NCBI GenBank assembly: GCA_936450465.1
Contig: OW388297.1
Span: 63,113,202 to 63,177,201 of the forward strand
DNA: 64,000 nt
Direction: 5' to 3'
Source of the DNA: Gibbula magus
Taxonomy: Eukaryota > Mollusca > Gastropoda > Trochida > Trochidae
A program made the translations under genes and the position numbers. The notes under the pieces are model-generated. The model worked only from the letters and a program-made list of their open reading frames with translations, was not told the origin of the DNA and did not search any database. Shown piece after piece: positions 1 to 11,839 of this stretch (the first letter of the stretch is position 1; every line of letters begins with the position of its first letter).

Positions 1-1709
1 ATCCCCGATGTAGATATGATTGTTTATACTAATCCCCACTGGAGCCTAAGGGCTTCTTTAAGAACACGGCGCGGATTAGGGAGGTGAAAATCAACCACAT
101 TGGAATGCTGCGCTCAGATGGAGTGATTAAGACTGGGGACTCAATTATCCATTGATAGATTCTCTGTATGTCTTGTATGTTTTTGTATCGGATGAACAGA
201 ATATACTTCTTATGAATCAAATGTATTTTAGAATTATGAATAGAGCATTGTTTGCTCTGGTAGTTATTGATAATGCTATAATATAATACGTTTTCAAATA
301 TCGATAATCTTTTTCAGATGTTCTTGATTTTTAACCGAAACAGATTTGTGTCTTTGTGACTGTATGAAAAACATTTCTGTTTATGTCCTTAATTGTTCTC
401 GCAAAGCTTTCATCGCAAATTAAGTTGATCTCATTACTAAAAAGTAGGTGTTATGTTTAGTAACATATAAAAGTAATATCTGAATATATATTTAACATGA
501 TAAAAAACGCGTTTACCTTGATACAGGACATAAGACAATGTGAAGCGTGTCGAAATATATAATAAATGTTAACTCAAGGTGTAGGTGGAAACTGTATTGT
601 CAAATATCCTTTTTTGAAAATATTTTGGAATGAAATTAGTCCGTATTTGTCATAAGTTAACAAAGTTGCCTGAAATAGAGAATGCAAATAAAACAATGAT
701 TTTACATGAAAATTTACAAAATCAAATTTTAAGAAAACAGTCGAATGTATATAAACGTGATTTTCATTAAAATAAAAATAAGGGTATGGTTGTTCATGGC
801 CCGATCATTTTGTTAAAATTACTTTTATTAGGGTAAACTTTACATCCCTACATTCAGATAATAAAATATTAAATGTTCACTTTACATGTGTTTAGACGTT
901 CACAAAATATATATCTACCAAGTAAAAAAAAAACAAGCACGTCTGCAAAGTCAAAGAAATGTGTTTGTTAACGTGTTTAATTAATGTCTGATTACTCTGT
1001 AATTGTTGATGTCTTTTGGATTGTACAGTTCAAAATGTACTATGGATAAAACATCTACATGTTTGTCAACTTCAAATATAGGTATGTATGTTTTCTGAAA
1101 CTGTAGTTAATCAAGTTGCACTTAAAACATACTTTACAATATTCATTTTCGATCTCAACATATATTGAAAGGAAACATGATGTCAATATCAACGGTTTCT
1201 AGCAATAGGAAAATATATTGTGGGTACCCTGTACCTTTTCATTCAGGTGAGTGAGACATCAAAAGAATTTCAAAATGCCGCCTCACGTTCTTCGTGATCA
1301 AGTCAATGCTACTGCTATTGATTTAATTATTGATTATTTCTGATTTTAGTTTTCAGAGAACTGATTCATGCGAATTACAAACTGCTTATATGTAACAATA
1401 TCTACCTTCATATATTTTCACCTATTTCGCAGTCTGGGCGTGGATACTTGCATTATAATAAAACATCAAAGTTTTCATTTCATATTCTTGTACCTACTGA
1501 TAAACTACGTCAAACCAGTATTTATTGTGCTAGTGTAAGATAAAATTACATTTAATGGTTTCTTTTTAAAAGTTATTTTACTAATTTGTAAATTGTAATA
1601 AAATATTTATTTTAGTGAATATCTTCATTCAACTTCAATCAAACTTCTACTCTGTAGTCATTTTGTGGATCATAAAAATATTTCAAATGCCTTATTTGCC
1701 TTGTCTTTA
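1..1709. other. AT-rich stretch, no feature seen
   Basis: No supported gene, RNA or repeat was seen here. All frames are broken by frequent stops, and the one short open frame (minus strand near the left edge) has no recognisable motif. Confidence 0.5.
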
Positions 1710-1745
1710 ATGATGATGATGATGATGATGATGCTGATGATAATA
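1710..1745. repeat. (GAT)n microsatellite
   Basis: About eleven trinucleotide units of ATG/GAT type, with one CTG interruption and a decayed AAT end. It is a simple repeat with no surrounding reading frame. Confidence 0.9.
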
Positions 1746-3011
1746 ATTAAATTCATCATGTGTTCACTCAAATTGAAATAGACGATATTTTTAATCATCC
1801 TACTCGTTTTAAACATTTTTTGAATATTTACTTATAGAAAATAACACCACGACTTTCCCGTTATTTGTTCCATTATATGTGTACACCGTTTTATTTCATA
1901 TATACATATACATGTATGTGTCTCGCCAATCATACATACCTCTTTAAAATTATACGACTGATAAACTTTTATAAAATTAATATCAATATTGACATTGAAA
2001 ATTCAACGATCTTGGTTATTAGACATTTAATTCACCTTACTTTCTATATGTAAACCGGAGTTATTTACTATCAAATAATTTTGATTATACATTCTCAATG
2101 CCTTGAGTATCAGTGCACTAGGCGAGTGTGTTTTCACATAATATCGATAAAAAACATGTTATGGAAACTGTCTGATGAAATTACATTATTACTGATACGA
2201 AAATATATGCTATGTCGTATACTGTGTTACATGTAATAAAAGTTTCAATGATAAATACTATACCTTACTAAATACGTAGGCACAATTACATTAATACTGT
2301 GTGAAAATAAAACTAATGCCAATATGAGACAATAAACCACTAAATCAAATGAAGATAGAAGTTCACTTTTCTGTTTGGGTACGAATTCACCAACTGCCAA
2401 ATTATTATTTTCAAGAATAATATACAATATCCACTGAATACTATGATATTGATATAAATCTACTCAACTGTCGCTTTATCAGTTACAAACACATCACACC
2501 GAGTGTAAGATCCATGTTTGCAGGTAAATGAGGAAGAACGTGTTTTGTTTACACTTTGCTCTAGTTATCTGTGTTATAAATGAAGCTTACAGGCAGCAAA
2601 CACGTACATGTGGAATCGTTTCTTGGAATATATACAAATAAACAAGCGTTTTCTCGAAGCGCCTACTTATACAGAGTGTGCCCCTATCTTAAATAAAACA
2701 AATACTTACGGTTCGGGGTTATCAAGTGCGCTTTGCTTATTAACTTATCACAGATATATTCTTGTACATATGATGACGTACAATATGCTTGTCTCCTTAT
2801 TCCTTATCGAAACATGTTCGAGAAATTGGTCCGGTTGTAATGATATTCTTTTGGGAAATAATACTTTTACATGTGATACAATTCTAAATAATAAGTTCAT
2901 TATCACATGAAAATAGGTTCATTGTTTATTGTTATAATAACAATTTAAAATTTCTAATTAATGCTATGTCAAGTCTTAGTAACACGGTAAAAAGTAATAA
3001 TGAAAATTATG
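1746..3011. other. AT-rich stretch, no feature seen
   Basis: The only long frame is a 100-codon plus-strand one (2608-2910). It has no domain, no compositional change from its surroundings and no convincing signal peptide, so it is not called as a gene. Confidence 0.45.
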
Positions 3012-3147
3012 AATAACATGTTTGAAAAACTATTAATATCATGTTTAAGAACTATTGATAACATGTTTAATGAACTATTAATGACATGTTTAAAGCACTA
3101 TTAATAACATGTTTAAAGCACTATTAATATCATGTTTAGAGGACTAT
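3012..3147. repeat. 23-bp tandem repeat, about 6 copies
   Basis: CATGTTT anchors recur at 3017, 3040, 3062, 3085, 3108 and 3131, a period of 22-23 bp. The unit is roughly CATGTTTAAAGCACTATTAA plus three bases, and copies differ by a few substitutions. It is a short, moderately decayed minisatellite. Confidence 0.85.
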
Positions 3148-4679
3148 AAACATTAAATGAATAATAACACGCCATTAACTATCCTGTAATATTAAACAAG
3201 GAAATTGACAATACGAAACGAGATTAACTTTTCGACGGTTCTAATCCCAACATTTAAACACTGGATTAACGATACGGGAGCAGAAAGGGGAGCGTGATGT
3301 CACAAATCTCGGACTGGCTCTCGGACAAACGTGTACCCTGCGAGAGGTTAGTCGGTATAACAAGTCGTTATATGATCTCTGAATTAACACATCTGCGTTA
3401 AGACACACCTGGTTTGGGTACCTGTCAAAAGACGGGGGATCCACAAAGGGGGACAAAACTCTGGTCATCTCGGATGACAGCGGGTGAAACTAACAACAGC
3501 ATAATGTATCAGTGGTCGAGTCGCAGAAGCTTAAATTCAAGGAAACCAAACCCCTTAATTACACACAGGTAAAATTGAAGAAAGACCTTTATTTGTTTTA
3601 GGATTAAAGTTTTTCTTCAGTTCTCATCATTTTTCCTCTGTCAATACGGCGTCAACCAATTAGCGCGCCCAATCCTGCTCCGGGTTTGACTTGGACAAAC
3701 TGAAGACTTCACTGTCAATCTGTATTCTTTCCAAATTAGACTTAGGGGAGGTCACCTTGTCTGTTATCACACCTTTCTGGTTCCGTAACGATCCTTGAAG
3801 ACGTATGGTGACTTTATTGAGTACTCAATGTTCTAATGACTTGTTTTATTGTTAAAAAAAACCAAATCTTTAATTTAGAATAATTCTTGAACGAAATTCG
3901 GAAGATGAACATGTTCCAAATAACGGCGAAAGGAGAAATGCCTCTAAGAAGTTACAAATAATAATTCGAGACAAGAAGTGAGTCTATAGGATCAGTTGCA
4001 CTGTATTATTTTGCAGCTTAATAAAATAAGACAGTTTTTGGTTTCTTACGAAGTGTTCGGACAGGAGATAGATTGTGTACGATGCTCAAACAGATACAAT
4101 AAAATAACTTTATAAATCTTGTTTTGTATGGTTTTGCATCAAGAGAAAAGAAGATAGTAGTATACTTATGATATTTTGATTGAAACATTTCACTTTTTAA
4201 ACATTGCAACACAATATGTATGTAATGTAGCGTATATTGATAAATATTGATAAAATCTTAAAGTTTATAACAATGTAGCGAGAGTCCATTTACATTTATT
4301 ACTGCTTTTAGTGCAAACGGGATGATGGTCATTCACACGGACGAGTTTATTCAGAATTCTTCATTAAGGCCCAATATTTTGAATGAGATTTAGACCAATT
4401 CCATATTTACAGTGTAAGTATTGTTTCAAACGTCATATAACCACGTCAACATAATTAGATCATTAGGTTCAATGTAAATAATGTGAAATAAACATGTTTA
4501 AAAAAACAAAAAAACAAAAGTATTAATTTGCCGAAAATTCCCCCAAGCGATGTGTAAATGCATTTTGTATTTACAAACATGTCGACTATAAAACCATTGC
4601 TTTCTGGTAGAATGAATCCTACCTCTGGTTTGGGAGATAAAACAAGACAATTAATTATACGACCGATGTACGGCTACTG
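3148..4679. other. Mostly unannotated; GC-richer block at 3230-3560
   Basis: The segment 3230-3560 is visibly richer in G+C and CpG than the flanks and holds a 75-codon minus-strand frame without recognisable motif. A CAG|GTAAAA donor-like site lies near 3566. It could be a conserved noncoding element or a lost exon, but nothing identifies it. The remainder to 4679 is AT-rich and empty. Confidence 0.3.
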
Positions 4680-5045
4680 TTAAACTATACATTCCTCATT
4701 CTTCCCTCTTCCCTCGTCCATTTCCTTATTCGTTACTCGCCCCCTTCCCCCAAAGCCCCGCATTCTGCACCCCGCCGCTAAGCGTGTGAAGACTTTTCCA
4801 GAGACAAGCTCAATGTATTTCAGTGAGTTACAGCTCCCGACACGGTCGTAACCAGTGTGTTCAACCTGTACCTCGTTACACGCGCAACTCGGGAGTTTGG
4901 GGCCACACTGCCAATGTTTGTTTATTATTTTTGTTTGGCCCATTACCCATGATTCTTTTGAACCAGTTAGGGCCGATTTAGGAGACCATAAATTGGCGGC
5001 AATCTGCACGTGCCATACGAAATGGCCCCCATGGTGATACGTAGT
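4680..5045. other. GC-richer block with pyrimidine tract
   Basis: A pyrimidine-rich tract (4690-4790) leads into CpG-containing sequence ending at a CCATGGGGGCC-like inverted motif near 5025. Overlapping open frames on both strands (109 codons on minus, 60 on plus) are not mutually compatible and neither shows a known motif. Regulatory DNA or old coding sequence are both possible. Confidence 0.25.
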
Positions 5046-5413
5046 AAATCGCGCGTGCTGTGGAGTTTAACACAAAAGGGCGATAACTCTAAATGATAAG
5101 TAGAAAGTCAACTCTGAAGGACTAACTGATGTTGACAGTTAAAACGTAGATATGTCAATTGATTATTATATTTTGATTTATATATAATTGATTTTCATAA
5201 AATGAAGGATATTATTCGGAATCGTTGGCAATTTATTTCGTATCAACACCAAAGTAGAGGTATTTATCTTTTCAAATTTAGAAGATGGGCAGATTGTATT
5301 TGTATTTAATATCTATCAATGTTTGACATTAGCAATAACGTGGCACTAAGCCGTCAACCTTGCCGATTGTTAACTTCCGCGCCTTTCATTGATACATGCA
5401 CTTCCGGTCGCGG

Positions 5414-5533
5414 TGACCTTGACCTCAAAGGTCATCAACAGGCAAGTGTTCTGCAATCGGATATCATTCTCCTCCAAGACGCGGAAAAACGGCGATGACG
5501 TCACTTTAACAATAGAATCGAAAGTTCGCCATG
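5414..5533. promoter_or_regulatory. Nuclear-receptor half-site cluster plus CRE
   Basis: At 5414-5434 three TGACCT/AGGTCA half-sites are packed in 21 bp: TGACCT directly followed by TGACCT, then CA and AAGGTCA. The first nine bases, read on the minus strand, are TCAAGGTCA, the extended half-site bound by ERR/SF-1 type receptors; the second and third half-sites form an everted pair with a 3-bp spacer. A full palindromic CRE (TGACGTCA) lies at 5496-5503. An ATG in strong context (CGCCATGG, ATG at 5531) follows but meets a stop after five codons. Enhancer or promoter function is inference. Confidence 0.4.
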
Positions 5534-5863
5534 GCTGAGAGCCAATGATGGAAATCCCAAATAGTACAGCAATAAATGCAGTTTACTTCAGTGTGCTTTT
5601 AGGTACATCGTTACCGTACATATACAAGAAAACAAGGGCAGATGTAATTAACAGTAGCAGTGATATATTCTATGATATCCCTTGTATATTTGACTTGTTA
5701 AAATATGCCACCTATATATATAGGATAGTCTTCTGGAAATAACATGATGAAAATTTCAATTTGATTGAGACATTTCGTCGACATTAGGACGATGTTCTGT
5801 ATATATTTAATCTGTCGTTTATTCCAGTGAACAATTTCGTTTGTCAATTACTTACTTAATAAA

Positions 5864-6109
5864 TTGTTAACCATACAATTAAAATTTGGATCTTTCAGGT
5901 GGAAACAAATAAATGACCTGCGACAGGGTTGCATTCTATCGCCGTACGTTTTGTTTTTGTTCGTTGACAGATCTTTGATCTTAAGGATGAAGGTCGTTAT
6001 AAGAAATCAAAAGGGGAGAACCACTGTCTATTCAAATCTAGTCTTCTTTACTAATGTACTGGAAATTCCCCAAAAGTTTCAGAACATTCTCAAGGATTTC
6101 TGTGAATGA
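5864..6109 (+). pseudogene. Decayed LINE reverse-transcriptase fragment
   Basis: The frame contains RQGCILSP (from 5921), the hallmark of conserved reverse-transcriptase block 4 in non-LTR retrotransposons, followed by a hydrophobic run and FVDRSL, which resembles the FIDW segment that follows in RTE-like LINEs. About 30 residues later LVFFTN sits where LDFADD would be expected; if so, the catalytic aspartates are lost. The frame begins at a TTG rather than ATG, covers only about 80 codons and has no detectable upstream fingers, endonuclease or 3' tail. It is read as a 5'- and 3'-truncated dead copy. Clade assignment is tentative; the RT call rests mainly on the RQGC-x-LSP motif. Confidence 0.6.
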
Positions 6110-8909
6110 AATTACGTTGCAAAACATCTAACTTACCAGACGTATTTTCTCTATTATTTTGATTCTCCTTTCAATATCCCTGTCTGTCGATTTTCTGGTC
6201 GTGTTAATACAAGTTTCTGGATTTGACATCACGTGAGCGATACCATCCACCTAACATGAGATTCGAACACCAAGTGCTGACACAAAATGGAAGGAATAAT
6301 ACGTATACAACTTAGTACAGCGTTATTTACGACCTCCCGCCATCTCTAACGACTTAATGGCCTGCCCGCCCTGGGAGAATGCAATAAAGATGTAAGACAA
6401 AATATGGCGGGTTGTGCCGTTGTGTCGGTACCTTCACCCGAATAACAAACCCTAGTATGATGTTGTTTACAGTATAAACTTGCCTTAATTTGACAAGGTG
6501 TTAAAATCGAGTTGATGTCTTAAGTGCAGAGGAATCTGGTGAAAGATGTTGACGTGTCTCTGCTTTTAATGTAGAAGGATTGCATTTCGTCAAGTGGTTT
6601 TAAGTTTTACGTGGAAATGTACGCATTCATAGAATTTTGTTAAAAATTCTTGAAGTTTGTAACATCTGTGTACTTGATATAGATAAACTTAGAACTTACC
6701 TCCGTTCGGACCGATAGGAACGTTTGGAAGTTTTAGTTTAAATGCGTTTTTTAATTAAGAAAACGGTCTCACAATTCGCTAAGCCGTTAAACTATCAATC
6801 ATGATAAATGTCGGGTGTTGTTAAAAAATAAACTTTTATTACAAAGAATGTGAATTGGCATGACTATTTTTTTTAAAGTGCTTATTAATCACAGACAAGC
6901 AGGAAAACATACTGAAACAGGAAAAACTAATTTAACAACAATCTTTGTGATTTAGTTCTTTTCTGTCTCAAAGCAGATATATTTCATTGATAAACGTAGG
7001 AGAAAACACTACTGGCTGCGCGGAAGAATGCGCAGAAAATAACTATCGAAGTCAGCAGGATTCCCGAGGCTTGTAGCATACATTAAATGAAATAATGACG
7101 GTTTGTCTCTCAAAATAGCACCTATAATTATAACGACAAAGTGCAAATATGAAAATATCTTTCGTCTCGAAAAGCAGACAGTTACAGCTCCAAAAGATAT
7201 CCCAACAATTGACTGATGTAAGAAGTGTGCGAGGTAGTGGGAAGTCGATGAAATTCGAACCGACAAACTTGGCTTAACTTCGACGGTAGGTTTCTGTGAA
7301 CCGGTAACGTAATCGCCACAAATCATCAGTTCTCGTTCTCGTGTGAAAAGACGAGATGTACGGGCAGACGACAACTCGAGAAGGTCCTAAGCTGAGCAGA
7401 CGACATCATAACTTCTTTATCAATTGAATAAATTTATCCCATTGGCAACACGAAAATCTGTATAAAGGTGTTTTGTTTCCAAAGACTATACAAAACGGCT
7501 GTTATCGGTTCTCACTGTCCGACACGATAACATCTTGCACTATAAAGAAGAATCGACGATTGTTAAAGACATTTACCTAAAGCCCTTTTTATGGACGGTT
7601 TTAATTTTAGGACTTTTTGAACACAAGGGAGATAATCCATTGGAGACGTCTTTATATCATTAAATTAACCTGACTGTCATGAGAAAGGCTTGTTTAGAAT
7701 CTGCCCACTTGTTCACCAATTTATTTATCAGTTACAGCGAGGAATCGGGCTTATCCTGCCAAGCAGTACATTTTCAACTTTAAAGGCACAGTTGCACGTC
7801 CATTGTTTTAAAATATAAATAATGCACAAACAATGCATATATCTCGAAGTTACAAACGATCTCCGCTCTGCTAATGTACAATATAAGTTACCTGGAAAAT
7901 ATGTACGTATTCAGATTTTACCGGAAGTAATTCATGCAACTTTGGATTAAATTTGGATTTGAATAATGATATCGGCCAAGACCAAGACCAAAAACGGCAG
8001 TCGCTATGGTTAAAGCAACAGCGATGCTTACACCTTAACATACCTCATATACCTAAATGAAGACTGTTTCATTCGTTGTTGTCAGTTAATAGATAAAGGC
8101 ATATTCAAAAGCTGCACACAATCCTAAGTCGTTTTCAACACTCTATACATTTCCCATGTTGTACACAAGCTACTGTTATAATGATAAGTACTTAGTAGCA
8201 TCTTATCTTCAGACATTCAGTCTGAATGTATTCTGAAATAATGCTAAGTAGTACCTTATCTTTAGCCACTCAGCCTACTGTAGTTTGTTATACTGCTAAG
8301 TAGAAAGTAAGCTGCACCATAACTTTCCTCAATGTATTTCTTCCGCAATTAGTATTTGAAAGTGTATTCAAGTCAACTGAAAATCAACACAATGTAGCTC
8401 GTGAACGAACATGTTGTTAACCGTAATTTAAACTAAACCAAATCCATTGTCGATGCTTAACGCACTGGCAATTAGTCTTTTGATTGTTGATGTTTTGAAC
8501 ATATATTTTTATATAACTTATGATTAAGACGAATTGCTGAACAAGACAGTTACGTTTCTTCTGTTAACTAACACCCGTTTGTAATAGCCGCTTCCCAGAT
8601 GTAAGTTAACCGCCGGGTGACAAAAGTAAAATGCTTTCCTAACTTGCTTAAGTAATCAGCCTTTCGCTCTCTTAAAATCATATACATGTTCTTCCTAACC
8701 GATGGTGCCTCAACAATTACCAGGACACCCCTTTTCAAGTAAATTAACAATAAATGGTGTTCTTTTCTCAATTTAGACACCAATAGCTGACTTTTCTCAG
8801 CTCATGAAATATCAGGACTAAGTATAAAAGTATATCTTACATCTTTGCCGTATTGGAATTACATAATCCAGATACCCGGGCCAACAAGTTTTCATTAAAA
8901 GCAACCATC
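6110..8909. other. Mostly unannotated
   Basis: CCGCCAT (6338) and ATGGCGG (6404) form an inverted pair of YY1-like motifs in a CpG-richer patch. A single family-A-like terminus (TTTAAAGGCACAGTTGCACG) sits at about 7780 without a partner. The longest frame, 121 codons on the minus strand at 7009-7374, has no known domain. Diverged duplicates of a GATAAGTA/CTAAGTAG motif occur at 8170-8300. Nothing else was seen. Confidence 0.35.
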
Positions 8910-9272
8910 TTAAAGGCGCTGTAGCACGTTTTTTTGCAAATTTTATTTTTTCAAATTTCTCATTTATAATGATGGTTTATGTCATTTATATTTACTTTAA
9001 AGGATAACACGTCTTATAACACAAACCAATTATCCGTATTGGTAATAACGGTGTTGCGTATAAAGCAAAAATTGCATGGCGGCCATTTTATTGTGAACAC
9101 ATTTTATTATTTCCAATGACTAAAACGATTCCAATGGCTTTACGGAACCATGTACACTCATTTGTAACTTGATTTTCCGAAGAGAGAAGGGTGTTTTACT
9201 ATTGTTGACATTATTTTTCAAATGCATTTCATCGACCTATTTGAGCGAAAAAACGTGCTACAGCGCCTTTAA
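8910..9272 (+). mobile_element. MITE family A, copy 1
   Basis: Terminal inverted repeats TTAAAGGCGCTGTAGCACG and its complement bound a 363-bp element without coding capacity. Both ends carry TTAA, consistent with a TTAA target duplication as in piggyBac-like elements. The interior holds a GGCGGCCATTTTATTG motif shared by other family A copies. The superfamily is inferred from the TTAA only. Confidence 0.85.
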
Positions 9273-9453
9273 ATTAACAATGTCCTAAATAAGTTTAGAA
9301 ATATACAGCACGCCCTTGCACTATATTCAATACAACTCAAGCATCGTAACGGTTCCAGATCTCGTCACATATTCGCTGATATAAATTAAACTCTGTGGTA
9401 GTGGTATCAACGTGGTGTAATTTGAAATACTAAAAATAACCGTCCATCCGCCC

Positions 9454-9812
9454 TTTAAAGGGGCAGTAGCACGTTTACTCGCTGAATTAAGTCGATGAAA
9501 TGTATTTGAAAAATAATCTCACCAACAGTAAAACATCCTTCTCTCTTCGGAAAATCATGTTTAAAATGGATGTACATAGTAAAGCCATGGGAATCGTTTT
9601 TGTCATTCAAAATAATTAAATGTGTTCACAATAAAATGGCCGCCATGCTTTTTTGGCTTTGAAACGCAACACCGTTATGACCACTATGGATAATTGGCTT
9701 GTGTAATAAGATGTGTTACCCTCTTAAGTAAATATAAATGACATAAACTATCATTATTATAAATGGGAAATTTGAAAAAAAAGAATTTGCAAAAAACGTG
9801 CTACTGCCCTTG
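9454..9812 (-). mobile_element. MITE family A, copy 2 (inverted relative to copy 1)
   Basis: Starts TTTAAAGGGGCAGTAGCACG and ends CGTGCTACTGCCCTTG, where the final TTAA is mutated. The interior is the reverse complement of copy 1, including the GGCCGCCAT motif. With copy 1 it forms a large inverted repeat separated by about 180 bp. Confidence 0.85.
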
Positions 9813-10629
9813 TAATGTAGTTTTAGGTAAAAGTGTCTGGCCATTTACACGTTCTTGTAAGAAATCAGCACAGGAATTTCTCTCTATCAAAGTCCGGCAT
9901 TCTTAGCAGCCGCCATGTTTGACAATTGAGTTCTCTTACAGAGATAAATGTCAAACATGTGACAAAGCAAAGTCAATTCCCCAGATTCATTAGCGTTCTC
10001 CTGTGTTTGGAGGCGAAATTACAACAGGGTAGACAAACAGCGATAGAGAGCGCAGATCAAAGAACGGTAACTCCAATGTCCCAACTTTCTATTTCCGGTT
10101 TCCCTTCGGCGACCATTACAACGTCTAGCACAATAGGGATTTTGAACAATGAGATTTATGTAATATCGGTTTAGAATTGTGTTGTAATCTTTTCTTTTGA
10201 GGGGAAGTTCACATTTTGAAGGTTGAATGGCTACTAAAGTGTTGCAAACAAACACGTGACTTATTACGTATTAAGGTTTGACATCAAGAACTGATACGTG
10301 CTCTTGAATTCCTATTCTGTATCAAATCGTTCAGCAATGACCGATTACCTGAAAGTTAAACACTAATTAAGCTTGTTTGAAAAATATTGCGTCACGAAAG
10401 CCCAAACGGATTGCAATGACGATTTACTAGGACTGGTTTATCCTAAAGGTGAATTAACGTTCCTTTAGCACACCCAAAAGGTTACACGGTTTACACGGTT
10501 TACGCTTGAAATCAATATCCGAAGAATTATCAAAAGAGCAAAATGATGATTTAGTTGTTATCAAACATATTATCGTCTAAAATTATAACATTTCTGTATT
10601 TATATTTAAACAAATACCACACTATTGTC
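9813..10629. other. Unannotated interval between MITEs and the GC-rich block
   Basis: Two overlapping short frames on opposite strands (9926-10174 plus, 10019-10255 minus) are not supported as genes. A TTACACGG tandem triplet lies near 10483. Confidence 0.35.
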
Positions 10630-11197
10630 AGCAATATTCAACATGGCGGTCTCAAATAACAACCGGAAATGGTTTTTACTGACGACGGCGTTGTTCAGTT
10701 GCACCACTTAACGGCGACGAGTTGTCGGGGTGGTTTATGAACAGCGGCGACAGACGAGTAACCATACGCCGGGAAAACCCCCTACAGAGCTAACCCCGGA
10801 ATTCATTGTGCTGTGGCGTTCACTCCAGAGCAATTCCTTTTGTCAAACTCGTACTGGCTAATTAAGCAAGGTGTGTAAAGATTTCTGTTAAATGAAACTT
10901 AAGCAAACACCGCAGAGCTCGCTACCTATTCCCTTTGTAGACATCCTATCCCTTTTATTGCTAATTTGTCAAATTCAAACAGTGCTAATCGGCTCGCTCT
11001 CTCATTGTGTGAAGCTGCGGGGTAGCCGAAGTTTGACCCGAGGGTCAGTATGTTCCTCAAACCGGTGCGTGGACGGTGACTATATACCCAAGACTGTCCA
11101 CTTTATTACCATGGTCAAGGACAACCATCCACAGACAGGGGGTGCTGTTCAAACTTGCAAAACCCAGGGACTAGTACTCCGACGAAACGCTGAATAA
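10630..11197 (+). other. CpG-rich block with two signal-peptide-like frames
   Basis: The G+C content rises clearly over the flanks. An ATG in good context (AACATGG, 10642) opens a 22-codon frame reading MAVSNNNRKWFLLTTALFSC, which resembles a signal peptide before a stop. A second ATG at 10892 opens 101 codons with a hydrophobic stretch at residues 17-36 followed by a short region with five cysteines. No family was recognised, and no clear splice pair joins the two frames. It could be a 5' exon or promoter region of an unseen gene, or chance. Confidence 0.2.
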
Positions 11198-11476
11198 ATA
11201 GTCTTGTCATACATTAGTTAAAACCAAAGTAAGTCTATTTATCTATTTTAGCAAGTATAGAAAGTTTAAATTTGAAAATATGAAAATGGCGAGACCTCAA
11301 GGGTTCCTTTTTGTCAATTTCTCAATTTCTTTCAAAATTTGTTTTCATTTCAGATATTAGATTAACGAACAAAAGGGAAGTTTAGGACTGGATTGTTGTT
11401 GGTGTTCCGTAAAGGTTAATGTCCGAGTAACTCTCCATTCCTTACAAATAATGGAGCCAACTAACGTCCTCGTGCT
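11198..11476. other. Unannotated spacer
   Basis: AT-rich spacer; nothing seen. Confidence 0.5.
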
Positions 11477-11839
11477 TTAAAGGGACAGTAGCACGTTTTT
11501 TGCAAATTTGATTTTTTCGAATTTCCCATTTATGATGATAGTTTATGTCATTTATATTTACCTTAGAGGGTAAAACATTGTATTAAACAAATCAATTTAC
11601 CATAGTTATAAAAACGGTGTTGCGTAAAAAGCAAAAATTACATGGCGGCCATTTTATTGTGAACACAATTTATTATTTCGAATGACAGAAACGGTTCCAA
11701 TGGCTTTACGGAACCAGGTACATTCATTTTTAACTTAATTTTCCGAAGAGAGAAGGATGTTCTACTATTGGTGACATTATTTTTCAAATTCATTCCATCA
11801 ACTTATTTCAGCAAAAAAAACGTGCTACTGCCCCTTTAA
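11477..11839 (+). mobile_element. MITE family A, copy 3
   Basis: Terminal repeats TTTAAAGGGACAGTAGCACG and CGTGCTACTGCCCCTTTAA flank a 363-bp noncoding interior collinear with copy 1. TTAA is present at both ends. The 3' terminus is the cleanest of all copies in the window. Confidence 0.88.

Noticed and set aside
7009..7374. 121-codon minus-strand frame
   Set aside because: No motif, no composition change and no splice or promoter context; frames of this length are expected by chance in 64 kb.
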